A stretch of DNA of 5,338 bases from JAVVUJ01 sp964461765 (GTDB lineage Bacteria; Bacillota; Clostridia; Peptostreptococcales; Anaerovoracaceae), in assembly GCA_964461765.1 (NCBI GenBank), contig CAYWVS010000120.1:1-5338 (forward strand), read 5' to 3'. Positions 1 to 5,338 of the stretch are shown here, in pieces. Numbering within the stretch: position 1 is the first letter of the stretch; each line of letters begins with the position of its first letter. The notes below the pieces were generated by a model. The model did not search any database, was not told the origin of the DNA, and was given only the letters and a program-made list of their open reading frames with translations. The position numbers were made by a program, and so were the translations under genes.

Positions 1-1
1 G

Positions 2-556
2 TGGAGACTGGTGGCTCCCAGAGGGTATAATAACCCCAGCGTCACGGAAACTACGGGAATCGGAAGTGAAGGTGTTGGTTCCTACTGGCCATTTGCAACA
101 GGTAAAATGGTAGTGCAAGCTAACTTGCTGCTGGAACAAATTTTGGCAACCTCCAGCACCAGATATGTGTTGATTCCTAACCAGCACATTGGAGCATATA
201 AGGTAGGTTTTATGGCAGAATGGATCACAAGGGAATATATCGCCAGAAGGGGAACCGCCAAATTAAAGCCGGAGCAAATTAAGCCTGCCAGATGTCCAAT
301 CTTTGGTTACTCCTTACAAAACTTGAAAATCGATGGAAAGTATGTTCCTATGGCATTTTTGCAGCCTGAAACTCAGGCGGAAATCGGTACAGAAGGTTAT
401 GATGCGGGAGCGAAGATGATGACGGACTTCTTTAAGGCAGAGTTGAAGAAATTTATGACGCCGGAGTTAAATCCTCTGGGCAGAAAGATTATCGATTTAT
501 GCATGAAGGATGCTCCCATTGAAGAATACGAAAAACTGATTCAATTTAGGAGATAG
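2..556 (+). CDS. DUF4914-like protein, C-terminal part (5' end outside window)
   Basis: The frame is open to the left edge: codons before the GTG at 11 read W-R-L directly into V-A-P-R-G-Y-N-N-P, so the gene starts outside the window and the GTG is internal. About 184 residues remain. They include a glycine-rich SEGVGSYWPFATGK stretch, a hydrophilic middle (LKPEQIKPARCPIFGYS) and a charged helical tail ending QFRR. From memory this matches the C-terminal region of DUF4914, a family of roughly 640-residue uncharacterised proteins of Clostridia and Bacteroidetes; I associate the family loosely with a PEP-carboxykinase-like fold, but no diagnostic kinase motif lies in this part. There is no signal peptide or membrane segment in the visible part, so it is probably cytoplasmic. 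No hairpin terminator follows the stop, so read-through into rsmE, 94 bases on, is possible. The family call is recognition, not a search result; the biochemical role is unknown. Confidence 0.7.
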   Translation, partial: WRLVAPRGYNNPSVTETTGIGSEGVGSYWPFATGKMVVQANLLLEQILATSSTRYVLIPNQHIGAYKVGFMAEWITREYIARRGTAKLKPEQIKPARCPIFGYSLQNLKIDGKYVPMAFLQPETQAEIGTEGYDAGAKMMTDFFKAELKKFMTPELNPLGRKIIDLCMKDAPIEEYEKLIQFRR

Positions 557-650
557 TTAATAATATTTAAATTTTAATCAAAAAAATATCATCCAGATCA
601 ATATAAATAAATAAATTGAATTGTAGTTTTAATTGAAAGACTGATAATAT

Positions 651-1463
651 ATGAATAGATTTTTTGTTGACAAAGAGCAGATCATAGAAGATAAAATCTA
701 TATTACCAATAAAGAAGATATCAAACATATGTCCAAGGTTCTGAGAATGAGCCTTGGAGATTTTATTGAGATCTCCGATGGGGAGAAATTTGAATACATA
801 GGGAAGATTGAAAGCATTTCCCCTGATAAGGTCACTTGCCTCATTCAGGATAAGCAAAGCTTTGGAGCGGAGCCAATTACTCGTGTCACACTCTTTCAAG
901 GGGTTCCAAAGCAAGGGAAGATGGAAAGCATCATTCAAAAATGCGTAGAATTGGGGATCTATGAAATTGTCCCCGTATTCATGTCCAGAAGTGTGGTATT
1001 GGGAAAAGAGGAAAGCAAACTTCAAGGCAAGACAGAGCGATGGCAAAAAATTTCAGATGAAGCCGTGAAGCAGTGTAAGCGGGGAATTAAACCTCAGATT
1101 CTTAAAGCAGTTGACTTTAAAGGTATGATAAAAATACTCAGCCATGAGTTTCAGGGGAGTGAGGAAAAGCTCATTCTCTTTCCTTATGAAAATGAAGAGA
1201 ATTACAACATCAAGCAAGCGTTGAAAGCTTTTAAAGTAAAAATCTATGAAAGTGATAAAGGACAAGGTGAAAAAAACGCTGCTGAAAACAATCCTCATGT
1301 TGCCATTATAATCGGGCCTGAGGGTGGATTTTCTCAGGAGGAAGCTACAGCCTTGCGAAATCTGGGAGCGGAGTGTGTTACCTTAGGAAAGACAACCCTA
1401 CGGACAGAAACTGCCGCCCCCGCTGCTTTGGCTATGGTTATGTATGAGTTGGAGCTATCATAA
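651..1463 (+). CDS. rsmE: 16S rRNA (uracil(1498)-N(3))-methyltransferase RsmE
   Basis: RsmE uses S-adenosylmethionine to methylate N3 of U1498 in 16S rRNA of the 30S subunit, near the decoding site. The 270-residue product has the family's two parts: an N-terminal PUA-like RNA-binding domain (about 1-72, with NRFFV at the start and HMSKVLRMSLGD at 26-37) and a C-terminal SPOUT knotted methyltransferase domain. Visible motifs are LFQGVPKQGKMESIIQKCVELG (81-102, substrate and fold), EAVKQCKRG (137-145), IGPEGGF (221-227) and LRTETAAPAAL (250-260), the last two forming the SAM-binding knot. It is about 20-25 residues longer than usual; the excess seems to be a charged stretch at about 196-214 before the IGPEGG motif. 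The ATG at 651 is firm: a stop lies in frame at 645-647 and NRFFV is the usual N-terminus. The ribosome binding site is weak (GAAAG at 635-639). The frequent partner prmA is not immediately upstream. Confidence 0.96.
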   Translation: MNRFFVDKEQIIEDKIYITNKEDIKHMSKVLRMSLGDFIEISDGEKFEYIGKIESISPDKVTCLIQDKQSFGAEPITRVTLFQGVPKQGKMESIIQKCVELGIYEIVPVFMSRSVVLGKEESKLQGKTERWQKISDEAVKQCKRGIKPQILKAVDFKGMIKILSHEFQGSEEKLILFPYENEENYNIKQALKAFKVKIYESDKGQGEKNAAENNPHVAIIIGPEGGFSQEEATALRNLGAECVTLGKTTLRTETAAPAALAMVMYELELS

Positions 1464-1468
1464 TAATG

Positions 1469-1503
1469 TGGTTTGAAAGAGGACATGTGAAGGAATCAAA
1501 CCA
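1469..1503 (+). repeat. 8-bp inverted repeat just after rsmE
   Basis: TGGTTTGA at 1469-1476 is a perfect reverse complement of TCAAACCA at 1496-1503, with a 19-base loop. It starts five bases after the rsmE stop and could be a 3'-end stabilising hairpin. No U-run follows on the + strand, so it does not look like a classical intrinsic terminator. An 8-bp AT-rich stem could also be chance. Confidence 0.3.
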
Positions 1504-1577
1504 AAAACCAAGTTATAAAATACAAATGCTTTTAAAAATTTAGTTTATACAATTTTTCGAAGAATAAAAAAATCTTA

Positions 1578-1606
1578 TTGACAGAAGATGAAGTAATATT
1601 TATTTA
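1578..1606 (+). promoter_or_regulatory. Sigma-70-type promoter for the repeat RNA
   Basis: A perfect -35 hexamer TTGACA (1578-1583) is followed after 17 bases by TATTTA (1601-1606), a weak -10. GATAAT at 1607-1612 is a better hexamer but would need a 23-base spacer. The upstream side is A/T-rich, which could act as an UP element. Transcription would begin at about 1613, just before the first repeat at 1621, and no coding frame follows before the terminator. The promoter is inferred from its position and its consensus -35 box. Confidence 0.55.
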
Positions 1607-1620
1607 GATAATAAATATTA

Positions 1621-1702
1621 CAATAAAGTTAGTCACGAGGGGGCTAACGCTATATAAAGTTCAATAAAGTTAGTTACGAGTGAACTAACGCTAAGAAAAC
1701 CA
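1621..1702 (+). repeat. Two tandem 41-base hairpin repeats
   Basis: Unit 1 is 1621-1661 and unit 2 is 1662-1702. Their first 32 bases (1621-1652 and 1662-1693) differ at only four positions, while the last nine diverge. Unit 1 folds with GTTAGTC (1628-1634) against GGCTAAC (1642-1648), including one U-G pair. Unit 2 folds with GTTAGTT (1669-1675) against AACTAAC (1683-1689), fully paired. Both have 7-base loops starting ACGAG. No third copy is visible on either side. Confidence 0.9.
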
Positions 1703-1722
1703 CCCATTAAATGGTGGTTTTT
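1696..1722. terminator. Bidirectional intrinsic terminator between repeat RNA and ATPase gene
   Basis: AAAACCACC (1696-1704) pairs with GGTGGTTTT (1713-1721) around the 8-base loop CATTAAAT. On the + strand it ends in a run of five T (1718-1722); on the - strand the complementary A-run gives a T-run, so it can stop both the rightward repeat RNA and the leftward ATPase mRNA, whose stop codon lies about 20 bases away at 1742. Confidence 0.85.
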
Positions 1723-1741
1723 CGCATCGAAAGCGGATATT

Positions 1742-2962
1742 TTAAATCAAACTTATAGGAACTATGAGTTCATCCTTACTAAATGCCGACAGTGTATTTG
1801 CCATACAAAGAACCGCACCGGTACCACGAATTTTATTTGAATGATTCAGGAGTTTGAAAACTCTGGTTAAGTGGTTTGAAGGATTTGCTGATTTTTTTAT
1901 TTCCATAGGATAAAGAGTCCCATTTTCTTCAAATATGAAATCTATTTCTTTAGCATCCTTATCACGATAATAATAAAAATAAGTTTCTCTTCCACTGTTG
2001 TAAAAGCTCTTAAATATCTCAGAGACAACATAATTTTCAAAGAAAGCTCCGTTCATTGCTCCTGCCTCTAATGTCAGCGCATCGCTCCATTTGGTAAGAT
2101 ACGCCGCAAGCCCACTATCATAAAAATAGAGCTTAGGTGTTTTTATAAGCCTCTTAAGAGTATTATTTGAATATGGATGAAGATAAAAAATAATTCCCAA
2201 AGTTTCTAAGATATTTAGCCAGTTTTTAACTGTAACTTGATCTATGTCACAATCTCTTGCAATATCTGCATGATTTACAAGCTGCGAAATCCGAGCTGCC
2301 ACTGCTATCATAAATTTCATAAAAGAAAGGCTGTTAATACTTTGAGATAGCTCTTTCACATCTCTTTCAATGTATGAGCTGGTATAACTGCTGTAAAAAG
2401 TACGTCTATCTTCTGCTCCACTTACAACGGAAGGCATTCCACCGGTAAAAATTCTTTCAAAGGCATCCACTACACCTAACTTTTCTGTTTTTTCCTGTTT
2501 TGAAATAAGTCTTTCAAAATCTAAATCAAAGGGAGTATTAGGCAATTTATTATAGATTTCATTTTGTGATAAAGGTGTCAATTTCAAAATCGCAATTCTA
2601 CCCGCAAGGCTTTCCTGAACTCCTCGCATAAGCTCCCAAATTTGGGATCCTGTTAGCCAAAACTCACCCGGTATTTTGTTCTTATCTGCCATCATTTTAA
2701 TATAAGGAAAAAGTTCAGGTGCATATTGCACCTCGTCAATTAAAATTGGAGTTTTATATCGCTGAAAAAACATAGCCGGCTCATTCTTTGCAAGAGCTCT
2801 TACTTCTAAATCGTCTAAGGATACATAGGTTCGCTCCGTCCCTTCCATAAGCTTTTGAAGCATTGTGGTTTTCCCAACTTGCCTAGGACCTGTGAGCATT
2901 ACAGCACGAAATTGGCTTGAAATCTTTAAGAAGACATCTTCCATATCTCGTTTAATATACAT
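1742..2962 (-). CDS. AAA-type ATP-binding protein, AAA_14/DUF4143 family
   Basis: The 406-residue protein is of normal length for the large, poorly understood family of standalone P-loop ATPases with an AAA_14 domain and C-terminal DUF4143. Walker A is GPRQVGKT (25-32), Walker B is PILIDEVQYAPE (72-83, acidic pair D76-E77), and WLTGSQ (102-107) is the sensor-like strand. After a middle helical region, the C-terminal part has EID (339-341) and MEIKK (353-357), spaced like the D...ExK core of PD-(D/E)xK nuclease folds (D341, E354, K356); whether it cuts DNA is unknown. No signal peptide or membrane segment is visible. The ATG at 2962 follows AAAGGAG with a 7-base spacer, so the start is firm. 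It has its own promoter and terminator and is a single-gene unit. Sampled stretches are 35-40% GC against 50-55% in sampled stretches of the right-hand genes, consistent with an acquired gene. Cellular role unknown; it often occurs as an accessory gene. Confidence 0.93.
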   Translation of the reverse strand: MYIKRDMEDVFLKISSQFRAVMLTGPRQVGKTTMLQKLMEGTERTYVSLDDLEVRALAKNEPAMFFQRYKTPILIDEVQYAPELFPYIKMMADKNKIPGEFWLTGSQIWELMRGVQESLAGRIAILKLTPLSQNEIYNKLPNTPFDLDFERLISKQEKTEKLGVVDAFERIFTGGMPSVVSGAEDRRTFYSSYTSSYIERDVKELSQSINSLSFMKFMIAVAARISQLVNHADIARDCDIDQVTVKNWLNILETLGIIFYLHPYSNNTLKRLIKTPKLYFYDSGLAAYLTKWSDALTLEAGAMNGAFFENYVVSEIFKSFYNSGRETYFYYYRDKDAKEIDFIFEENGTLYPMEIKKSANPSNHLTRVFKLLNHSNKIRGTGAVLCMANTLSAFSKDELIVPISLI

Positions 2963-2969
2963 AAAATCA

Positions 2970-2976
2970 CTCCTTT
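2970..2976 (-). promoter_or_regulatory. Strong ribosome binding site of the ATPase gene
   Basis: On the - strand this reads AAAGGAG, seven bases before the ATG at 2962. It fixes the start, and its first two bases fall inside the right-hand arm of the inverted repeat upstream. Confidence 0.85.
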
Positions 2977-3011
2977 CGGCTAATGTTTAATATATTTTTA
3001 TTATAGCCGAA
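2975..3011. promoter_or_regulatory. 8-bp inverted repeat over the ATPase promoter (candidate operator)
   Basis: TTCGGCTA (2975-2982) and TAGCCGAA (3004-3011) are perfect reverse complements separated by 21 bases. One arm overlaps the -10 box and the other touches the ribosome binding site. The arm centres are 29 bp apart, close to three helical turns, so both arms face nearly the same side of the DNA. The -10-side arm should not be transcribed, so this is better explained as a protein-binding site on DNA than as an mRNA hairpin. The arms are GC-rich in an otherwise very AT-rich spacer. Confidence 0.55.
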
Positions 3012-3027
3012 TAAATGAAAAAATCAA
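3000..3027 (-). promoter_or_regulatory. Sigma-70-type promoter of the ATPase gene
   Basis: Read on the - strand, TTGATT (3022-3027) is the -35 box and a perfect TATAAT (3000-3005) is the -10, separated by 16 bases. Transcription would start at about 2993, giving a leader of roughly 30 bases that contains the AAAGGAG ribosome binding site. It lies between the homoserine dehydrogenase stop and the ATPase start, so the ATPase need not depend on the upstream operon. Confidence 0.7.
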
Positions 3028-3077
3028 CTTTTTATTTTATATTTAATAACCTTTCTTACTACTTATTTTTTGCAGAA

Positions 3078-4112
3078 CTATTTCAACCGATCCATTATCC
3101 TGACTAAATCGCTGAAAATTCCGTAGGCGGTCTGCTCAATTTCCGGAGCGTGCTCCACCATGGACAGAGTACCCATTAAATCCGTAGTGATGGAAACCAA
3201 AGAGGAAGTGCCGTCGATGCTGGCCTCCAGACTTTCTTTGTTTACCTCTATAGGAGCCACCTTTCCAACCACTTTACCGTTTTCAATTGTACCGGAACAA
3301 AGCAATTTGATTTTTTTCCCTCTTTCACCAGCTTCCTTAATTTCCTTTTCTCGGATATCCTCAATTCCTTTTCGATCAATATCCATGGGTGTAATTCCTG
3401 CATCCATAAACACATTGAGAAGGGCAGTTGTCTTTGCAGCTGCATCCCAACCTTCTATATCCATGGCAGGGTCTGCTTCTATAAACCCTCGTCTTTTGCC
3501 CTCTGCAATGACAGCATCATAATCTTGCCCGGCTGCCAGCTCTTCCAAAATAAAGTTGGTAGTGGTGTTTAAAATTCCTTGGACAGCACAAATTTTACAA
3601 AACTTCAGCGTATCCTCCACTAAATTAAAAACAGGAGTACCATCCATGACGGCAGTTTCAAAAAAGAACAGACTTCCTTGTGCTTTGGCTAAGTCTCTTA
3701 GTTCTCTGTATGCCCAGGCGATAGGTCCTTTATTGGCAGTGATGGCATGTTTTTTTCTTAAGAGAGCGGCTTTAATATGATCCGTTGCAGGCTGACCGGA
3801 AAAGATATCCAATGGGGTAAGTTCTACCAGTACATCGTAGTCCACTGTTTTGGCCACTTCCATGGAGGGCAGGGCAGAATAAGCTTGGCCCTTAGGGTCA
3901 AATTTACCTGTGGATTCCAACTCCCAAAGAGCTTTGGTTAAGTCAATGCCTTGAGGATCTATCAGGTTTCCCCGAGTTCCCGTAGTGATTGCGACGGCTA
4001 GGACCTCGGTATCATAAACCCCTTTGATTTCTTCAGCTTTGTCCAAAAGCAGCTTGGCAAAAGCCCTTCCGGCATTGCCAAAGCCCAGAATAGCAATTTT
4101 TAATGTTTTCAT
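3078..4112 (-). CDS. Homoserine dehydrogenase, short form without ACT domain
   Basis: The enzyme reduces L-aspartate-4-semialdehyde to L-homoserine with NAD(P)H, the branch step toward threonine and methionine. The 344 residues comprise an N-terminal Rossmann domain with GFGNAG (10-15, the GxGxxG loop), the conserved ANKGP (126-130, Lys128), and a catalytic domain with GILNTTTNFIL (179-189) and EADPAMDIEGWDAAAK (212-227). E212, D218, D223 and K227 match the spacing of yeast homoserine dehydrogenase E208, D214, D219 and K223, so the active site looks intact. It ends at the catalytic domain; the regulatory ACT domain of roughly 430-residue bacterial forms is missing, so feedback inhibition through it is not expected. 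ANKGP and NTTTN look closer to short archaeal-type enzymes than to classical Hom. The start at 4112 follows AAAGGA (4124-4129) by 11 bases. The antiporter gene is upstream on the same strand. A related amino acid dehydrogenase acting on another substrate remains possible. Confidence 0.88.
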   Translation of the reverse strand: MKTLKIAILGFGNAGRAFAKLLLDKAEEIKGVYDTEVLAVAITTGTRGNLIDPQGIDLTKALWELESTGKFDPKGQAYSALPSMEVAKTVDYDVLVELTPLDIFSGQPATDHIKAALLRKKHAITANKGPIAWAYRELRDLAKAQGSLFFFETAVMDGTPVFNLVEDTLKFCKICAVQGILNTTTNFILEELAAGQDYDAVIAEGKRRGFIEADPAMDIEGWDAAAKTTALLNVFMDAGITPMDIDRKGIEDIREKEIKEAGERGKKIKLLCSGTIENGKVVGKVAPIEVNKESLEASIDGTSSLVSITTDLMGTLSMVEHAPEIEQTAYGIFSDLVRIMDRLK

Positions 4113-4140
4113 AAAGATCTAGATCCTTTCTAAAATATTA

Positions 4141-4181
4141 CAAAAGGGAGGCGACGGTGAAATATCGCCACATCCCTTTTG
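4141..4181 (-). terminator. Terminator-like hairpin between antiporter and homoserine dehydrogenase genes
   Basis: CAAAAGGGA (4141-4149) pairs perfectly with TCCCTTTTG (4173-4181), and GGCGA (4150-4154) pairs with TCGCC (4165-4169), leaving a 3-base bulge (4170-4172) and a 10-base loop. On the - strand the stem base carries a T-run followed by TAATATTTT. It is the likely end of the antiporter transcript, about 90 bases beyond its stop. Because it lies only 28 bases before the dehydrogenase ATG, it may instead act as a partial terminator or attenuator in that gene's leader. It could also stop rightward transcripts. Confidence 0.7.
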
Positions 4182-4270
4182 CTTTGAACTTATGAAGTGA
4201 GTTGTATAGTAACTTGAAAATTTAAATCCGACATTTATAGTTCATTTCCCAATTTCCATTTTGCAATACA

Positions 4271-5338
4271 CTATATTTCTTCAACCTTGTTATCTGCAGC
4301 AATTTGTTCGGGAGTCTCCTTCCACACAAACATACCTGTGCAAGCGTAGAAAATGGAAATAATGGGTACTGCCCAAAGGAATACAGCGTAAGGACCGTAT
4401 TGAAGTGGACCTACTCCAAGCACTCCGGCGTAATACACTCCGCCCAATGTCCAAGGAAGAAGTGGATCAAGGCAAATTCCTGAGGTTTCGCAAGTTCTGG
4501 ATGCTACACTTCTGTTAATGCCAAGTTTTTTGTATCCTGGTGTGAACATTCTTCCGGGGATCAGGATTGCAACATAAGGGCTGGCAGAAAGAGCAATGGT
4601 TGCAAAACCTGCTATAGTGTGGGAAATAATGAGGTTTCTGGCATTTTTGGTAATGCTCTTTATGCTGAACAGCAAGGTATCCATGACACCTGCTTTTTCC
4701 AAAATACCGCCATAACTCAATCCCAGGTAACCGATGGAAACGGTCCACATCATGGATTGAAGACCTCCTCTGTTCATCAGCTTATCTACATCAAAGTTTC
4801 CTGTGTCGATAACAAAACCATAGTTCATGTAGCTCATCATTTCTACAATGCTATAACCCTGTAAAAAGATAGCAATGAGCATACCGATAATAGCAGCAGC
4901 AACGATGGTGGCCAATGAATTTACTTTTTTTACAGACATGGTAAGTACAAAAACTAAAGGGATTAAACTAATTATAGCATAAAGTGGGGTAATGTTAAAG
5001 TTATCTGCGATGGTGCTCATTACACTTGAAATTTGCTCATCATTAATAGTTCCGCCTCTAAATCTCAGACCCAGTACCACTGCTACTACAAGAGCGATTA
5101 CATAAGCGGGAATGGTGGTGTAAAGTACGCTTTTGATGTGTGAAAAAATATCAACCTCGCATGAGCCGGCAGATAGGTTTACGGTATCAGAAAGAGGAGA
5201 CAGCTTATCTCCAAAAAGAGCTCCCGTAATAATGCAAGCAGCAGTCATTGCAGGAGGAACGCCCAGTCCTCCGCCGATTCCCATGAGAGCAACCCCAAAG
5301 GTAGCGGCTGTTCCCCAGGAAGTACCGGTACAAAGGGA
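4271..5338 (-). CDS. NhaC-family Na+/H+ antiporter (N-terminus outside window)
   Basis: This integral membrane protein probably exchanges Na+ for H+, or ions for small organic solutes. The frame is open to the right edge: 18 residues (SLCTGTSWGTAATFGVAL) precede the first visible ATG, so that methionine is internal and about 355 residues are present, roughly 100-120 fewer than a full NhaC. Family signatures are TGTSWGT (4-10), FGDKLSPLSDT (42-52) and ETSGICLDPLLPW (284-296), the last followed by GGVYYAGVLGV. About seven hydrophobic membrane segments are visible at roughly 71-91, 118-135, 141-159, 194-210, 235-261, 293-310 and 316-338, then a short acidic cytoplasmic-type tail ending VEEI. NhaC relatives include the malate/lactate antiporter MleN and amino acid exchangers, so the substrate cannot be fixed from sequence. 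The homoserine dehydrogenase downstream hints at amino acid exchange; that is inference from neighbourhood. Confidence 0.92.
   Translation of the reverse strand, partial: SLCTGTSWGTAATFGVALMGIGGGLGVPPAMTAACIITGALFGDKLSPLSDTVNLSAGSCEVDIFSHIKSVLYTTIPAYVIALVVAVVLGLRFRGGTINDEQISSVMSTIADNFNITPLYAIISLIPLVFVLTMSVKKVNSLATIVAAAIIGMLIAIFLQGYSIVEMMSYMNYGFVIDTGNFDVDKLMNRGGLQSMMWTVSIGYLGLSYGGILEKAGVMDTLLFSIKSITKNARNLIISHTIAGFATIALSASPYVAILIPGRMFTPGYKKLGINRSVASRTCETSGICLDPLLPWTLGGVYYAGVLGVGPLQYGPYAVFLWAVPIISIFYACTGMFVWKETPEQIAADNKVEEI

Larger units (their letters stand above)
1613..1722 (+). ncRNA. Candidate small structured repeat RNA (type III antitoxin-like layout)
   Basis: Between a consensus -35 box and an intrinsic terminator lies a transcript of about 110 bases with no plausible coding frame. 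It consists of two tandem copies of a 41-base unit, each with a 7-bp hairpin and 7-base loop (ACGAGGG or ACGAGTG) followed by the shared GCTA, then the terminator hairpin. A promoter, short tandem structured RNA repeats and a terminator form the arrangement of RNA antitoxins in type III toxin-antitoxin systems (ToxIN, CptIN, TenpIN), whose repeats are about 35-50 bases long. In those systems the toxin gene follows the terminator on the same strand; here nothing does. It may therefore be an orphan antitoxin, a different regulatory RNA, or a decayed element. I do not identify an RNA family. The 5' end is estimated from the promoter and the 3' end from the terminator. Confidence 0.5.

Noticed and set aside
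621..648. Promoter-like TTGTAG and GATAAT pair directly before rsmE
   Set aside because: The -10 would end two bases before the ATG, so transcription would begin inside the gene. The N-terminal NRFFV motif and the in-frame stop at 645 fix the start at 651.
557..650. Terminator or RNA gene between the DUF4914-like gene and rsmE
   Set aside because: The spacer is almost entirely A/T and contains only weak A/T inverted repeats.
567..1046. Long open frame antisense to rsmE
   Set aside because: It lies almost wholly opposite a gene of firm identity, its translation matches no family I know, and it has no convincing ribosome binding site. The other antisense frame inside rsmE (1053-1298) is rejected for the same reason.
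1621..1702. CRISPR array
   Set aside because: There are only two units with about 9 divergent bases between 32-base cores, too short for spacers. No cas genes are present, and the unit sits between a promoter and a terminator.
2983..3077. Intrinsic terminator after homoserine dehydrogenase
   Set aside because: The spacer has A/T runs but no stem with G/C pairs before a T-run. No terminator could be found there.
3160..3780. Open frames on the + strand opposite the homoserine dehydrogenase gene
   Set aside because: They are shadows of a gene with all catalytic motifs in the other frame and show no motifs or start signals of their own.
4113..4270. T-box or other amino-acid-sensing riboswitch before homoserine dehydrogenase
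   Set aside because: The conserved T-box core (AGGGUGGNACCGCG) is absent from the - strand and the leader is short. Only the terminator-like hairpin can be supported.
4515..4864. Overlapping short open frames on both strands within the antiporter gene
   Set aside because: The antiporter frame has clear family motifs and membrane segments. The alternatives have atypical composition and no family resemblance.

Overview
The window looks like chromosomal DNA from a low-GC, Gram-positive anaerobe, most likely a member of the Clostridia. This rests on AT-rich intergenic DNA, strong AAAGGA-type ribosome binding sites, and the gene set: a DUF4914-like protein, RsmE, a short homoserine dehydrogenase and an NhaC-family antiporter. 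I cannot place it to genus.

Left part (1-1463, + strand): the C-terminal end of a protein I assign to the uncharacterised DUF4914 family runs in from the left edge. After 94 AT-rich bases comes a complete rsmE, the 16S rRNA m3U1498 methyltransferase. Both are ordinary chromosomal genes.

Centre (1464-3077): this is the accessory-looking part. Positions 1578-1722 hold a self-contained small RNA unit on the + strand: a perfect TTGACA -35 box, two 41-base tandem repeats that each fold into a 7-bp hairpin with a 7-base loop, and an intrinsic terminator. Three of the four substitutions between the repeat cores keep the stems paired. Promoter, short tandem structured repeats and terminator is the layout of the RNA antitoxin of type III toxin-antitoxin systems, but no toxin gene follows. 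Instead, a standalone AAA/DUF4143 ATPase gene converges on the terminator from the other strand. The ATPase has its own promoter, with an 8-bp inverted repeat spanning its -10 box and reaching its ribosome binding site, a plausible operator. Sampled stretches of it are more AT-rich than the genes to its right.

Right part (3078-5338, - strand): a homoserine dehydrogenase without an ACT domain, preceded by an NhaC-family antiporter gene cut by the right edge. The pair is separated by 158 bases containing a strong terminator-like hairpin that sits only 28 bases before the dehydrogenase start. The two may work together in aspartate-family amino acid metabolism or exchange, but the link is only by neighbourhood.

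The best candidate for something undescribed is the repeat RNA at 1578-1722, with or without its convergent ATPase neighbour.
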